Shown piece by piece: positions 51,479 to 60,258 of a stretch of 64,000 nt of DNA (the stretch's first letter is position 1; each line of letters starts with the position of its first letter). The stretch comes from Maribacter_C sp047345145 (GTDB taxonomy: Bacteria > Bacteroidota > Bacteroidia > Flavobacteriales > Flavobacteriaceae). The notes below the pieces were generated by a model. The model was not told the origin of the DNA, made no database searches, and worked only from the letters and a program-made list of their open reading frames with translations. The translations under genes were made by a program, and so were the position numbers. Location: contig NZ_JBLFER010000005.1 of assembly GCF_047345145.1 (NCBI RefSeq), forward strand, positions 124,001 to 188,000, read 5' to 3'.

Positions 51479-52480
51479 ATGAGGGTTTTAGGTTTTTTAT
51501 TGCTTTCCTTGCTGCAGTTTTCATGTGCTAGTCAGGTCGTTCCAAAAATAAATGGAGTGAGTTTTGTTGCTTCCCGAGAAGAGGCAAAGCAAGAACATGT
51601 TGATGAGGTACTATCGATAAATGCAAATCATGCGGCGGTAATGCCCTTCGGATTTATTCGAGATATCAATTCCCCTGAAATCATTCATAATACCGACCGA
51701 CAATGGTTTGGAGAAACTAAAATTGGGGCTAAACAATATATCGAACTCCTACAGAAAAACGGAGTCCAAGTAATGGTCAAACCCCAAATTTGGATTTGGC
51801 GTGGAGAGTTCACAGGAACACTTCAAATGAAATCTGAAGAAGAATGGAAAACTTTGGAAAAATCATACGATAATTTCATTTTAACCTACGCAGAACTAGC
51901 CGAAGAAACTAAAGCAGATATTTTATGTATTGGCACAGAATTGGAGCAATTCGTGAAAAATAGACCAACGTATTGGAAGAACCTGGTTCGAAAAATCAGG
52001 AAGGTGTACAGAGGAAAATTGACCTATGCCGCTAACTGGGACGAGTACACAAGAACAACCTTTTGGGAAGATCTTGATTATATAGGTATAGACGCATACT
52101 TTCCATTGTCAGAGGAAAAAACACCATCTATAGAACAGTTAAAAAAAGGGTGGAAGCCTTGGAAGACAAAGATTGCGAATCTTTCAAAAACTAAAAACAA
52201 GCCTGTTCTTTTTACCGAATTTGGGTACCGAAGTATGGACTATACAGCCAAAAAACCATGGGAAGTAGAGCGTCATGAAGAAGGTGTTAATTTGGAAGGT
52301 CAGGTCAACGCTAAAAAAGCCCTATTTGAAGAGTTCTGGAAGGAAGATTGGTTTGCTGGTGGATATGTTTGGAAGTGGTTTATCAATCACAAAGAATCTG
52401 GCGGTACTGAAAATAATCGCTTTACTCCTCAAAATAAACCCGCTCAAAAAGTTATTACTGAATATTATAAAACCAATTGA
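51479..52480 (+). CDS. GH113-like glycoside hydrolase lipoprotein
   Basis: The 333-residue protein has a lipoprotein signal (LLSLLQFSC, Cys16) and a TIM-barrel sequence of the GH113 (endo-beta-mannanase-type) kind. Probable catalytic residues are Glu154 in CIGTELEQF (acid/base) and Glu247 in LFTEFGYRS (nucleophile). Aromatic clusters WIWRGEF, YAANWDEY and YVWKWFI line the substrate cleft. A TATTTTTG box precedes it. The next gene encodes another lipoprotein that starts 1 bp after the stop. The substrate is uncertain; mannan is the family default. Confidence 0.85.
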   Translation: MRVLGFLLLSLLQFSCASQVVPKINGVSFVASREEAKQEHVDEVLSINANHAAVMPFGFIRDINSPEIIHNTDRQWFGETKIGAKQYIELLQKNGVQVMVKPQIWIWRGEFTGTLQMKSEEEWKTLEKSYDNFILTYAELAEETKADILCIGTELEQFVKNRPTYWKNLVRKIRKVYRGKLTYAANWDEYTRTTFWEDLDYIGIDAYFPLSEEKTPSIEQLKKGWKPWKTKIANLSKTKNKPVLFTEFGYRSMDYTAKKPWEVERHEEGVNLEGQVNAKKALFEEFWKEDWFAGGYVWKWFINHKESGGTENNRFTPQNKPAQKVITEYYKTN

Positions 52481-52481
52481 T

Positions 52482-53210
52482 ATGTTTCGATTTTGTCCCC
52501 CCATTATCGCACTTTTAATTCTGAGTTGTTCTACAGATGCCGAAAATATTTTAGCACCTACCTTAGATTCAACTCTGTCAAGTAAACAGATAATTTTAGA
52601 TAATGTTATCGCCTGCGCTGCTAGTAATGCAGATGATGATTTGATAAGTGTATTTTTTTATCCAAGGCCGAATACTACTAATTTTAGATATTTCGAGACC
52701 CAAGATGAGAATGTTGATAAGAATGATTTTGAAAATTATGTTCCTGTAGAGTTTCCGATTCGAGATGTTTTTAATGGGTTTTTGAAGAAATTCGAAGTGT
52801 CTTCAACCAATGAAAAATGGGTTATTGTTGCTTTTGATGAAGATGGCAAAACCAATCTATCAAATCCAATACGATTAAAACAAAATAAGAGGCCTACCCA
52901 ATATATTTCACAAAATGTCTCCATTGACGCCTCTACGAATATGCCGAATTTTATATGGGAAGACGGCAGGTATACTGATACCAAAATTTATTTTCACGTA
53001 GTGTCCGATATTACCAATAAGTTATTGTCAGGCACCTATACTTTTGAAAAAAACTTTCAGTACTACAATCTTGATAATGTGGTTTTGAATGTAACGCAAG
53101 GTATACCCCCAACCTTAATGTCGGGTGCTTCTTACAATTTTACTTTATTGGGTGTTAGTGAAGACAATTGGGTGAATCTATTTTCTGAAAAAACTTTCGC
53201 AGTTCAATAG
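52482..53210 (+). CDS. Lipoprotein of unknown function, downstream of the GH113-like gene
   Basis: The longest frame here begins at 52275 inside the GH113-like gene, but ATG at 52482 is the natural start: it follows the upstream stop directly and opens a lipoprotein signal (MFRFCPPIIALLILSC, Cys16). The 242-residue product has a beta-rich, FN3-like look (WVIVAFDEDGKTNLSNPIRL, IYFHVVSDITNKLLSGTYTF) with no family I recognise. Coupling to the GH113-like gene suggests a partner in polysaccharide handling. Confidence 0.75.
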   Translation: MFRFCPPIIALLILSCSTDAENILAPTLDSTLSSKQIILDNVIACAASNADDDLISVFFYPRPNTTNFRYFETQDENVDKNDFENYVPVEFPIRDVFNGFLKKFEVSSTNEKWVIVAFDEDGKTNLSNPIRLKQNKRPTQYISQNVSIDASTNMPNFIWEDGRYTDTKIYFHVVSDITNKLLSGTYTFEKNFQYYNLDNVVLNVTQGIPPTLMSGASYNFTLLGVSEDNWVNLFSEKTFAVQ

Positions 53211-53272
53211 GGTAAAAACCTCTAGCCTTGTTGTGTATGAAAAGCTGTGATTTTTTTGTTACGGCTATACTG

Positions 53273-53280
53273 TATCTTTG
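53273..53280 (+). promoter_or_regulatory. -7 box TATCTTTG upstream of the BamA-like gene
   Basis: An exact TAnnTTTG match 25 bp before the start codon at 53306. The nearest TTG (53256-53258) is only 14 bp upstream. Confidence 0.5.
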
Positions 53281-53305
53281 ACTTCGCTAACATAAAATTT
53301 TCAAA

Positions 53306-54565
53306 TTGAGGTTGTTTCTTTCCATTCTGGTCTTTTTGGCAATGACCCTTGGCTATGCTCAGGATGGTAAAGTCGCGGATGTAAAAATTCAAGGCGCAAA
53401 AAGAACAAAGACTTCCTTCATAAAGAAGATTATCAAGCTGCAATCAGGAATGGCATTAGATTCGACGATTATCCTTGAAGATATGGAACGCTTGAAACGA
53501 TTGCCTGCTATTTCACATGCTTATTTTCAAGTTTTTTCTGCGGATGATGGGCGTCACAATGTGTTTTATAATATTGAGGAGAATTTTACTTTGATACCTT
53601 TTGCAAACTTATTTACTTCATCAAATGATGATTTTGCCTTCCGAATTGGACTACAAGAATTCAATCTTTTAGGAAGGAATATTACTGTTGGAGGATTTTA
53701 CCAATATGATAATTTTAATTCCTACGGATTAAGCGTAAAAGCGCCCAATCTCTTTAGTAAAAACCTAGGCTTGGCTATAAATTATCATGATTTTACCACC
53801 CGAGAACCTGTATTCTTTGATAATACGACAGCCGATTATCGCTACAATAACAGAGGTTTTGAGGTTTTAGGGTTGTACGAATTAAATTTTAAAAATAGGT
53901 TTGAACTTGGGTTTAGTTTGTTCACAGAAGATTATTCGTATCTATCAGGCGCTACTAATGACCAAGTACCTCAAGCATTAAATGTTGATAAACACTTATT
54001 CAAACTCATTTACGAGTTTAATGATTTGAAATACTTTTATCAATACCTAGAAGGATTTCGAAGTCAATTAAATTTTCAATATGTTGGAAGTTCAGATACT
54101 AGCTTACCGGAGTTTTTAATAGGGTTTAATGACTTTGCTTATTTTCATCGAATAGGTCAAAAGGGTAATTGGGCGAGTCGTTTGCGACTAGGTTTGGCTA
54201 GCAATGTTGATACCCCATTTGCACCTTTTACTGTAGATAATAATCTGAATATTCGTGGTGTTGGTAATACTATTGATAGAGGTACTGGAGCCATCGTTTT
54301 CAATACGGAATATCGACACACTTTGGTTGATAAAAATTGGTTTGTTCTACAAGGCAATGTTTTTTTAGATGGAGGTTCTTGGCGTAACCCTGGCGGCGGT
54401 TTTGGTGATTTTGCTGAGAGTCAAAATATAAGAGTGTATCCCGGGGTGGGAGTGCGATTTATTCACAAAAAGATTTTTAATGCCATCTTTCGTATTGATT
54501 ACGGATATGGTATTACTGAGGATGCTTCACGAGGGGTTGTGTTTGGTATTGGGCAGTATTTTTAG
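53306..54565 (+). CDS. Small BamA/Omp85-family outer-membrane protein (one POTRA + barrel)
   Basis: The 419-residue protein starts with TTG at 53306, the only start that keeps the signal peptide (MRLFLSILVFLAMTLGYA-QD). Residues ~22-95 form one POTRA-like domain (VADVKIQGAKRTKTSFIKKI, MERLKRLPAISHAYFQVF) and the rest a barrel (DNNLNIRGVGNTIDRGTGAIVF, the conserved RG motif) ending in GIGQYF. This is much shorter than BamA (five POTRA), so it is an Omp85-type accessory such as those for surface lipoprotein or polysaccharide export. A -7 box precedes it at 53273. Confidence 0.85.
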   Translation: MRLFLSILVFLAMTLGYAQDGKVADVKIQGAKRTKTSFIKKIIKLQSGMALDSTIILEDMERLKRLPAISHAYFQVFSADDGRHNVFYNIEENFTLIPFANLFTSSNDDFAFRIGLQEFNLLGRNITVGGFYQYDNFNSYGLSVKAPNLFSKNLGLAINYHDFTTREPVFFDNTTADYRYNNRGFEVLGLYELNFKNRFELGFSLFTEDYSYLSGATNDQVPQALNVDKHLFKLIYEFNDLKYFYQYLEGFRSQLNFQYVGSSDTSLPEFLIGFNDFAYFHRIGQKGNWASRLRLGLASNVDTPFAPFTVDNNLNIRGVGNTIDRGTGAIVFNTEYRHTLVDKNWFVLQGNVFLDGGSWRNPGGGFGDFAESQNIRVYPGVGVRFIHKKIFNAIFRIDYGYGITEDASRGVVFGIGQYF

Positions 54566-54691
54566 GTTATAAGATTGTTAAGTAAATCGTTAACTATTTT
54601 TCTAGAGCAGCTTCTCCATTTCAAAAAACGTATCTAATTTTACAGCGGTGTACATTTCTAGGCATCATTTTTGAATTACAATTAAAGATTA

Positions 54692-55765
54692 ATGGTTTAT
54701 ATGGTTTTTCGATTTTTTAAAAATATCGTTTTCTTATCGCTTTTTATGCTAGTTGGTTTTACTGGAAACTCTCAAGATTCCCTAGTTACAGCCACTGCTG
54801 AAAAAGGAGATGGTATTCTTTCCTTATTGAGAAAACAAGGAATGAATCCGTATGAGGTGTATGACGATTTTATTGCCATGAATTTAGACAACCTTAGAGA
54901 TAGTGTTCATTTATACGCTGGTCGTGATTATTTAATTCCTGCTATTAAGGTGAGTCCTGTTGCTGTTGTAGATTCTATTGAGAAGAAATCCAAAGAAATT
55001 AAGAAAATAGAAAGCACAGAGTTTTCGATTTTTGGAGAGAAACATTCAACTGTACTTTCGAAAAGTGAACGGTTAAAGGGAGCCGTTTATTATTTGGTTT
55101 CAGGTCATGGAGGTCCAGATCCTGGTGCAATGGCTAATTATGCTGGCAAGTCGCTCGCAGAAGATGAGTATGCGTATGATATTACCTTGAGATTGGCTAA
55201 GGAGTTATTGTCACATGGCGCTGAAGTGTATGTTATTATTCGTGATCCCAACGATGGTATTCGTGAAGAGCGTATTTTAGAAATTGATCATGATGAAGTC
55301 GCATATGGAGATAAAGTAATTCCTCTAAATCAGGTTGCAAGACTGCGTCAAAGAGTTGAAATTGTAAACAAACTTCATAGCAAGAATAAGGGAAAATTTC
55401 AGCGTTTAATCGTAACACATGTTGATAGTCGAAGTAAAGGTCAGAACATTGATGTGTTTTTTTATCACCATGAGAAGAGTAAAAATGGTAAAAAGTTGGC
55501 GGAGAGTATTCACAAAACTTTTGAAAAAAAATATAAAAAATACCAGCCCAACCGCACCTATACAGGAACTTTTCAAGATCGTACCTCATTATATTTAGTA
55601 AAGAAAACGCATCCTGCAATGACATTTATAGAAATCGGAAATATTCGCAACAAGAAAGATCAGAAACGAATTCTTGTTCCTGATAATCGTCAAGCTTTGG
55701 CGAAATGGATTTCTGAAGGAGTTATTCTAGATTTTGAAGGCGGAGAGATTGGGCGTATTCGATAG
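54692..55765 (+). CDS. N-acetylmuramoyl-L-alanine amidase (amidase_3) with LysM-like N-terminus
   Basis: The 357-residue protein has a signal peptide (MVYMVFRFFKNIVFLSLFML...NSQ), a LysM-like module at about residues 35-85 (GDGILSLLRKQGMNPYEVYD...LYAGRDYLIP), then an amidase_3 domain. Zinc and catalytic residues are in LVSGHGGPDPGA (His), LAEDEYAYDI (Glu), VTHVDSRS (His) and FIEIGNIRN (Glu). It cuts the bond between MurNAc and L-Ala in peptidoglycan. An alternative ATG at 54701 (MVFRFF) is possible. The gene converges with the arsenosugar-type operon. Confidence 0.92.
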   Translation: MVYMVFRFFKNIVFLSLFMLVGFTGNSQDSLVTATAEKGDGILSLLRKQGMNPYEVYDDFIAMNLDNLRDSVHLYAGRDYLIPAIKVSPVAVVDSIEKKSKEIKKIESTEFSIFGEKHSTVLSKSERLKGAVYYLVSGHGGPDPGAMANYAGKSLAEDEYAYDITLRLAKELLSHGAEVYVIIRDPNDGIREERILEIDHDEVAYGDKVIPLNQVARLRQRVEIVNKLHSKNKGKFQRLIVTHVDSRSKGQNIDVFFYHHEKSKNGKKLAESIHKTFEKKYKKYQPNRTYTGTFQDRTSLYLVKKTHPAMTFIEIGNIRNKKDQKRILVPDNRQALAKWISEGVILDFEGGEIGRIR

Positions 55766-56116
55766 TCAACGCTTGTTTTTGGTCTTCGGAATATTGCCTA
55801 CTAATACACTATTCTTCTTTATCAGTTCCGATAGCTTGTCAGCCTCTTCTTCGAAATACTCGAATTCTTCAGGAAGTACTAACCAACTTTTGATGCCATA
55901 ACTTTTGATTGCATTCAACCCGCGAATTTTATGTTTTAATTTTTGATGATGTTCTATTTTTGATGCAATCCAAATTCCATTGTCTTCCAACAGCTTATCT
56001 TTTTTGCGAAGGGCAAAAATGATTTTTTCACCAATATAATAGGAGTCTACCCCGAACATTTTTTTATGCCTTAAGGGCAAAGGAAATAATAGTTCCAGAA
56101 AGAATTCATAGGGCAT
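55766..56116 (-). CDS. Small conserved-looking protein at the end of the arsenosugar-type operon
   Basis: The 116-residue protein (MPYEFFLELLFPLPLRHKKM, MFGVDSYYIGEKIIFALRKK, WLVLPEEFEYFEEEADKL) has no family I can name; a TfoX-N/YjbR-like alpha+beta fold is a weak guess. Its ATG overlaps the stop of the TIGR04283-type gene by 1 bp, so it belongs to the operon. It is the last gene. Confidence 0.7.
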   Translation of the reverse strand: MPYEFFLELLFPLPLRHKKMFGVDSYYIGEKIIFALRKKDKLLEDNGIWIASKIEHHQKLKHKIRGLNAIKSYGIKSWLVLPEEFEYFEEEADKLSELIKKNSVLVGNIPKTKNKR

Positions 56117-56820
56117 TATGAGACAATTTTTCGTTTATAATAGTCGTACAATTGTTCTGGCCCCGCACCTAGATAGTTTTTCAAATGAATCATTCCAAAG
56201 TGGTATTGTAAAGCAACTTCACCCCGTTCCTCATACCTTCTTGCAGATGTTTTTACATGACGCGGCAAGACGGTAAAATTTGTCATGGTATAAATTCTAT
56301 TGATGAATTCGTTGTCTTCAAAAACAATATAGTCTTCATTGAAACCTTTGGCCTCGGAAAATAGCTTTTTAGTAATAAAAAGTGATTGGTCGCCTCCACG
56401 GCAAAGTTTGATGTTGATTCGGGTAAACCAAGCAAAAAAAGCAAGGAATCTACTTTTACTGTCAAACTTCATTTGAAAACAACCCACGTCGTTTTGCAAC
56501 AAAACGGCATCGATTATACTCTGGTCAAAATTCTTTGGAGGAAGTGTGTCTACGTGTAAGAAGTAAAGTATTTCTCCCGTGGCGTTTTGAGCACCAAAAT
56601 TCATTTGTTTTGCCCGTCCTTTCTTGGAATGGAGAACACTTACCTGCTCATTGAAGGCAATATTCGCCGTATTGTCCGAACTGCCCCCGTCGACCACAAT
56701 AATTTCCTTAATATTCTCAGAAGAACTATTCGACTTCAGATACCTCAATATCTTGGCAATAGAAGTCGCTTCGTTTAATACGGGAATTATTATACTTATT
56801 CGGGGATTATTGGGCTTCAT
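56116..56820 (-). CDS. TIGR04283-family glycosyltransferase (arsenosugar-associated GT2)
   Basis: The 234-residue GT-A protein has ISIIIPVLNEATSIAKIL, IIVVDGGSSDNT, GRAKQMNFGAQNATGEILYF, LHVDTLPP (DxD) and CRGGDQSLFITKKLFSEAKG, a pattern I associate with TIGR04283, a family found with ArsM/ArsS genes. Its start overlaps the DUF547 gene by 14 bp. In the model it would transfer a sugar in the assembly of arsenosugars. The family link is recalled; the reaction is inferred. Confidence 0.88.
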   Translation of the reverse strand: MKPNNPRISIIIPVLNEATSIAKILRYLKSNSSSENIKEIIVVDGGSSDNTANIAFNEQVSVLHSKKGRAKQMNFGAQNATGEILYFLHVDTLPPKNFDQSIIDAVLLQNDVGCFQMKFDSKSRFLAFFAWFTRINIKLCRGGDQSLFITKKLFSEAKGFNEDYIVFEDNEFINRIYTMTNFTVLPRHVKTSARRYEERGEVALQYHFGMIHLKNYLGAGPEQLYDYYKRKIVS

Positions 56821-57733
56821 TCAAGTTCCAGTCGTATTTAAGATAGTCGATATCTGTATCTACATCGATATTAACTTCTGTATATGGTTTTATATAGTCT
56901 GTTAACGAACCATTTTCTGTAAAGTCCTTTTTGTACCACTTAAAAATATTTGACAGTAGCATTTTCTCTGTAGAAATGATATTTCTACTGCTGTCATTGA
57001 CAAAGTCGACAGTTGCTTTTTGCAATTGGGCTTCCATTTGAGTAGCGGTAAAGGCTTTATTCAATAATTTCGGACATGAAAAGGAAGCACAGTTAATGGC
57101 AAAATGAATACGAGGTTCGTTCATTTTGCGAAGAATCTTATGTTCAATATCTCCCAAGGATAATACACCTTCTCCAGTTTTAACCCAATCTTTTCCCCAG
57201 GGGTTTTTAATGTCTTTGATGCTTTTAGTGGGATAATTATCTAAAATCAATTTCACCGTTGCCGCATTATAAAGATTGATATAATACGCTAATTTTTCAT
57301 TTTTCGACCAGTCCTTTTTAGGGCTGTTTTTTGCTAAATGGTCAAGGTATTCTTCTAAAGCGGAAATGTCGTTTAAGAAGCTCTTGTAATCAACATCACC
57401 TTTGTCATTTACGTAAGTTGTAAGAAGCTTGTTCCATTGTTCATGATTTGGTAATGAAATCATGTTTTCTATTACTTTCGTCTTTTCTTTGAGGAGCTCA
57501 TTTGATTCTATAGGTTCTTCTTTTTCAATTACAACCTCTTCTGTAGGTTGTTCTCTTTGAATTATTTCTTCTGAAGATATAACACTAGCCTCCTCCGTAA
57601 TTGTATCCGAAGTCATGGCTTGAATAGTTTCGGTTTTCTCTTCGGACGAAGCTGTTTCGTTTTGAACGGCTTCGGCAGTGTTTCCACAAGACAACCAAAA
57701 TGAACCTAAAAGAACAAATAGTAATTTAACCAT
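56807..57733 (-). CDS. DUF547 lipoprotein of the arsenosugar-type operon
   Basis: A frame opening at 57772 overlaps the ArsM gene; ATG at 57733 gives a lipoprotein signal (MVKLLFVLLGSFWLSC, Cys16) and 308 residues. An acidic Glu/Thr/Ser-rich linker (~20-90) is followed by a DUF547 domain (EKLAYYINLYNAATVKLIL, DIEHKILRKMNEPRIHFAIN, CASFSCPKLL) ending YLKYDWNLNEAQ. The two Cys in CASFSCP match the paralogue at 49435-50154. DUF547 genes recur in arsM clusters, but their role is unknown. Confidence 0.87.
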   Translation of the reverse strand: MVKLLFVLLGSFWLSCGNTAEAVQNETASSEEKTETIQAMTSDTITEEASVISSEEIIQREQPTEEVVIEKEEPIESNELLKEKTKVIENMISLPNHEQWNKLLTTYVNDKGDVDYKSFLNDISALEEYLDHLAKNSPKKDWSKNEKLAYYINLYNAATVKLILDNYPTKSIKDIKNPWGKDWVKTGEGVLSLGDIEHKILRKMNEPRIHFAINCASFSCPKLLNKAFTATQMEAQLQKATVDFVNDSSRNIISTEKMLLSNIFKWYKKDFTENGSLTDYIKPYTEVNIDVDTDIDYLKYDWNLNEAQ

Positions 57734-57752
57734 TGTGTGTTTTGTCAGAATA

Positions 57753-58718
57753 TTAGCAGCATCCACCACCATTATAGTGCCATGTGCTTTCGCTTATATG
57801 AATTTGATCATTTGCTTTTGCCAAGGCCGCGGCTGTTTTATCACAAACTGCCAAAGGTTGATTTTGCATCAAAACATGACCGGCTTTATCATCAAAGTAT
57901 TCTTCATCACCATAATATATTGCCGTTTTTCCTGTGAACATACAAGGTCCATCTTCTGGCATCGGGTCTTTAATAGCTGCAATTTCTATGGATTCTATAA
58001 AAATCAATTCGTCCGTAGGGTAATGGTTTGGAGATAAAACGCGATACGATTTTCTAGCGCGAATTTCTATAGTTCCAAAGCCGGCATCCGTCAATACTTT
58101 CACATAATCTTTGATAGGAATGCTTCCACTCAAGCACAATGCTCTTAAACGATCATCATTTCGCAATTCATCATTCATAGGTTGTTCGCAAGTAGGGTCG
58201 CTCATAACCAATCTTCCGTGAGGTTTCAAAACGCGATACATTTCAGCAACGGCTTTTTTTAAATCGTCTATTTTGAAAATATTGAACAGACAATTTTGTG
58301 CGGCTACATCAATACTCTCATCTTCCACAGGAAGATTCAAGGCATCACCTTTAACCAGGTTTACATATTCACTTTTGAACCAGTCATTTTCTTCCTCAGC
58401 GATTTTGAAATTCTTTGCTGAAGCTTCCAACATTTCATCAACAACGTCAACACCGGTAACTCCACCTTTTTGTCTTGAAAAATATGAGAATTGTAATAAT
58501 TCCATTCCTCCACCAACACCAACATATAGGACTTTCGGGTTATTGATTAAATCTTGAGCAGAAACCGTACTTCCACAGCCATAATTCATTTCTTGCATTA
58601 TCGTCGGAATCGAAAGTCCGGGGAACTGCCAAATCGGATTCGTTGTACAGCAAAGACCAACATCGGGGGTTAAAGCTGCCTCTTTATATAAATCGTTCGT
58701 TGCTTCTAAATAACTCAT
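57753..58718 (-). CDS. arsM: Arsenite methyltransferase, arsenosugar type
   Basis: The 321-residue SAM-dependent enzyme has LYVGVGGGMELLQFSYFSRQ (motif I), GVDVVDEMLEAS and QNCLFNIFKIDDLKKAVAEM, MSDPTCEQP and a C-terminal cap ending GGGCC. Candidate arsenic-binding Cys are Cys48 (NYGCGS), Cys177 (DPTCEQP) and Cys195 (ALCLSGS), plus the pair at 23-24 and the terminal pair 320-321. It methylates As(III). The next operon genes encode purine nucleoside phosphorylase and TIGR04282/04283-type transferases. The radical-SAM enzyme ArsS, which adds the adenosyl group, is not encoded in this window. Confidence 0.9.
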   Translation of the reverse strand: MSYLEATNDLYKEAALTPDVGLCCTTNPIWQFPGLSIPTIMQEMNYGCGSTVSAQDLINNPKVLYVGVGGGMELLQFSYFSRQKGGVTGVDVVDEMLEASAKNFKIAEEENDWFKSEYVNLVKGDALNLPVEDESIDVAAQNCLFNIFKIDDLKKAVAEMYRVLKPHGRLVMSDPTCEQPMNDELRNDDRLRALCLSGSIPIKDYVKVLTDAGFGTIEIRARKSYRVLSPNHYPTDELIFIESIEIAAIKDPMPEDGPCMFTGKTAIYYGDEEYFDDKAGHVLMQNQPLAVCDKTAAALAKANDQIHISESTWHYNGGGCC

Positions 58719-58725
58719 ATATTTT

Positions 58726-59547
58726 CTAAATTTCTTTAATTAACTCTCTAAATAACTTCACCATTTTCGGTTCCGTTTTTTCTGCTATTTCTATAATCTC
58801 CTGAATATTAACGGCTTGTAAATTATCAGGGTCACATTCATCCGTTAAAACAGACACTGCTATAATGGGTAGTCGTAAATGATTGGCAACAATTACTTCT
58901 GGTACAGTACTCATTCCAACCGCATCTGCTCCGATAGTTTTTATCATGCGATATTCAGCCCTAGTTTCTAGCTGCGGACCAACCACTGATGCATAAACTC
59001 CTTCTCTAAGTGAGATACCTTCTTTCTCAGCAATGTTCATTAGTTTTTTTCGCATTTCGAGATCATAAGGAGCTGCCATGTCCACGAAACGATCACCAAA
59101 TTCGGCAACGTTTTTAAATGCAAGGGGAGAGCCCCCTTGTAAATTGATATGATCTTCGATTAACATCATATCTCCTTTTTTGAAATCGAGATTAATAGCG
59201 CCGGCTGCATTCGAGATAAAGAGTTTTTGAATACCCAACTCGTGCATTACCCGTATTGGATAGGTAACATCCATGAGATCATACCCTTCATAGAGATGAA
59301 AGCGACCTTGCATTACGACTACTTTTTTACCTTCAAAGGTTCCATATATGAGCTTTCCCGTATGAAACTCAACTGTTGCCAAAGGAAAAAACGGAATATG
59401 GTTATAATGCGCCACTAACGGGTTTTCTATTTCGTCAGCTAGTTTGCCTAAACCAGTACCCAGAACAATACCAATTTCAGGAGCTTCAAAACCTTTGCCT
59501 TTTAAGTATTCGGTAGATTCTTGTAGTTGTTTTTTCGTAAGTATCAT
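58726..59547 (-). CDS. Purine nucleoside phosphorylase
   Basis: The 273-residue enzyme has IGIVLGTGLGKLADEI, VVVMQGRFHLYEGYDLMDVT, LFISNAAGAINLDFKKGDMM, YASVVGPQLETRAEYRMIK and AVGMSTVPEVIVA, the trimeric PNP layout. It splits purine nucleosides with phosphate into base and ribose 1-phosphate. In the arsenosugar pathway it would act on the 5'-deoxyarsinoyl-adenosine made by ArsS to release adenine. It overlaps the TIGR04282 gene by 4 bp (ATGA). Confidence 0.94.
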   Translation of the reverse strand: MILTKKQLQESTEYLKGKGFEAPEIGIVLGTGLGKLADEIENPLVAHYNHIPFFPLATVEFHTGKLIYGTFEGKKVVVMQGRFHLYEGYDLMDVTYPIRVMHELGIQKLFISNAAGAINLDFKKGDMMLIEDHINLQGGSPLAFKNVAEFGDRFVDMAAPYDLEMRKKLMNIAEKEGISLREGVYASVVGPQLETRAEYRMIKTIGADAVGMSTVPEVIVANHLRLPIIAVSVLTDECDPDNLQAVNIQEIIEIAEKTEPKMVKLFRELIKEI

Positions 59548-60215
59548 ATGTCTTTTAAATAAGTTTGAAATACCTCAATATCTTTTATATCCTCATAAAG
59601 GTCGATATCATTTTTGGGTGCTAATAGTTTTAAATTTTCTTTTTTTAAGTCATTCAAAGTGTCTTGCAAAACAGTTTCTGTTCCCCAAGTTTTGTTTTGA
59701 AAGACTTCTGGCTTGAAAGTGTTCATTCCTAACAAAAAATAACCTCCATCTTCTGCCGGTCCAAGAACAAAATCTTTTGTTTTTAACATACTAAATGCAT
59801 TCTCTAGATCGGACTTACTTAAGTCATACATATCACTTCCGATAACAATAATACGTTCAAAACCGGAAGCAAATCCTTCTTGAAAAGCATTGGCCATTCG
59901 AACACCCAAATCATTGCCATTTTGAAGCCTTTTATCGAAAAGAGAATTATCCCAAATGTCATTATCCCAAATTTCTTCAGAATACCAAACTTGTTTAGCG
60001 GCGTTTACATCTTGCGTTAATTTTGCAGTATGATTCAATAAAAATTTATAAATCTCCAAAGCACTTTCATTTCCCACTGTCGCTGCCAAGCGTGTTTTAC
60101 ATTTTCCAAGCTCGGGGTTTCTTGTAAAGATCAATAATAGGTTCTTTGATGCCACATTGTTATAGTTAACCGTAGCGATTTCTTTCTTTTTTTCTTGGGG
60201 AAGGATAATACTCAT
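59544..60215 (-). CDS. TIGR04282-family (CofC-like/DUF2064) transferase of the arsenosugar-type operon
   Basis: The 223-residue protein has LLIFTRNPELGKCKTRLAAT, IIVIGSDMYDLSKSDLENA and LGPAEDGGYFLLGM, the CofC-like nucleotidyl/sugar-transferase pattern (TIGR04282, formerly 'transferase 1, rSAM-associated'). It probably activates a sugar. It overlaps PNP by 4 bp. Confidence 0.88.
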   Translation of the reverse strand: MSIILPQEKKKEIATVNYNNVASKNLLLIFTRNPELGKCKTRLAATVGNESALEIYKFLLNHTAKLTQDVNAAKQVWYSEEIWDNDIWDNSLFDKRLQNGNDLGVRMANAFQEGFASGFERIIVIGSDMYDLSKSDLENAFSMLKTKDFVLGPAEDGGYFLLGMNTFKPEVFQNKTWGTETVLQDTLNDLKKENLKLLAPKNDIDLYEDIKDIEVFQTYLKDI

Positions 60216-60258
60216 TGTGAATTTTGAAAATTGTGGGGAATACGAATTTTAAGCAAGC

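Noticed and set aside
52275..52481. Upstream extension of the lipoprotein gene (start 52275)
   Set aside because: It overlaps the GH113-like gene in another frame and would remove the lipoprotein signal, which begins at ATG 52482.
57734..57772. Earlier start at 57772 for the DUF547 lipoprotein
   Set aside because: It would overlap arsM and place residues before the lipoprotein signal; ATG at 57733 is better.
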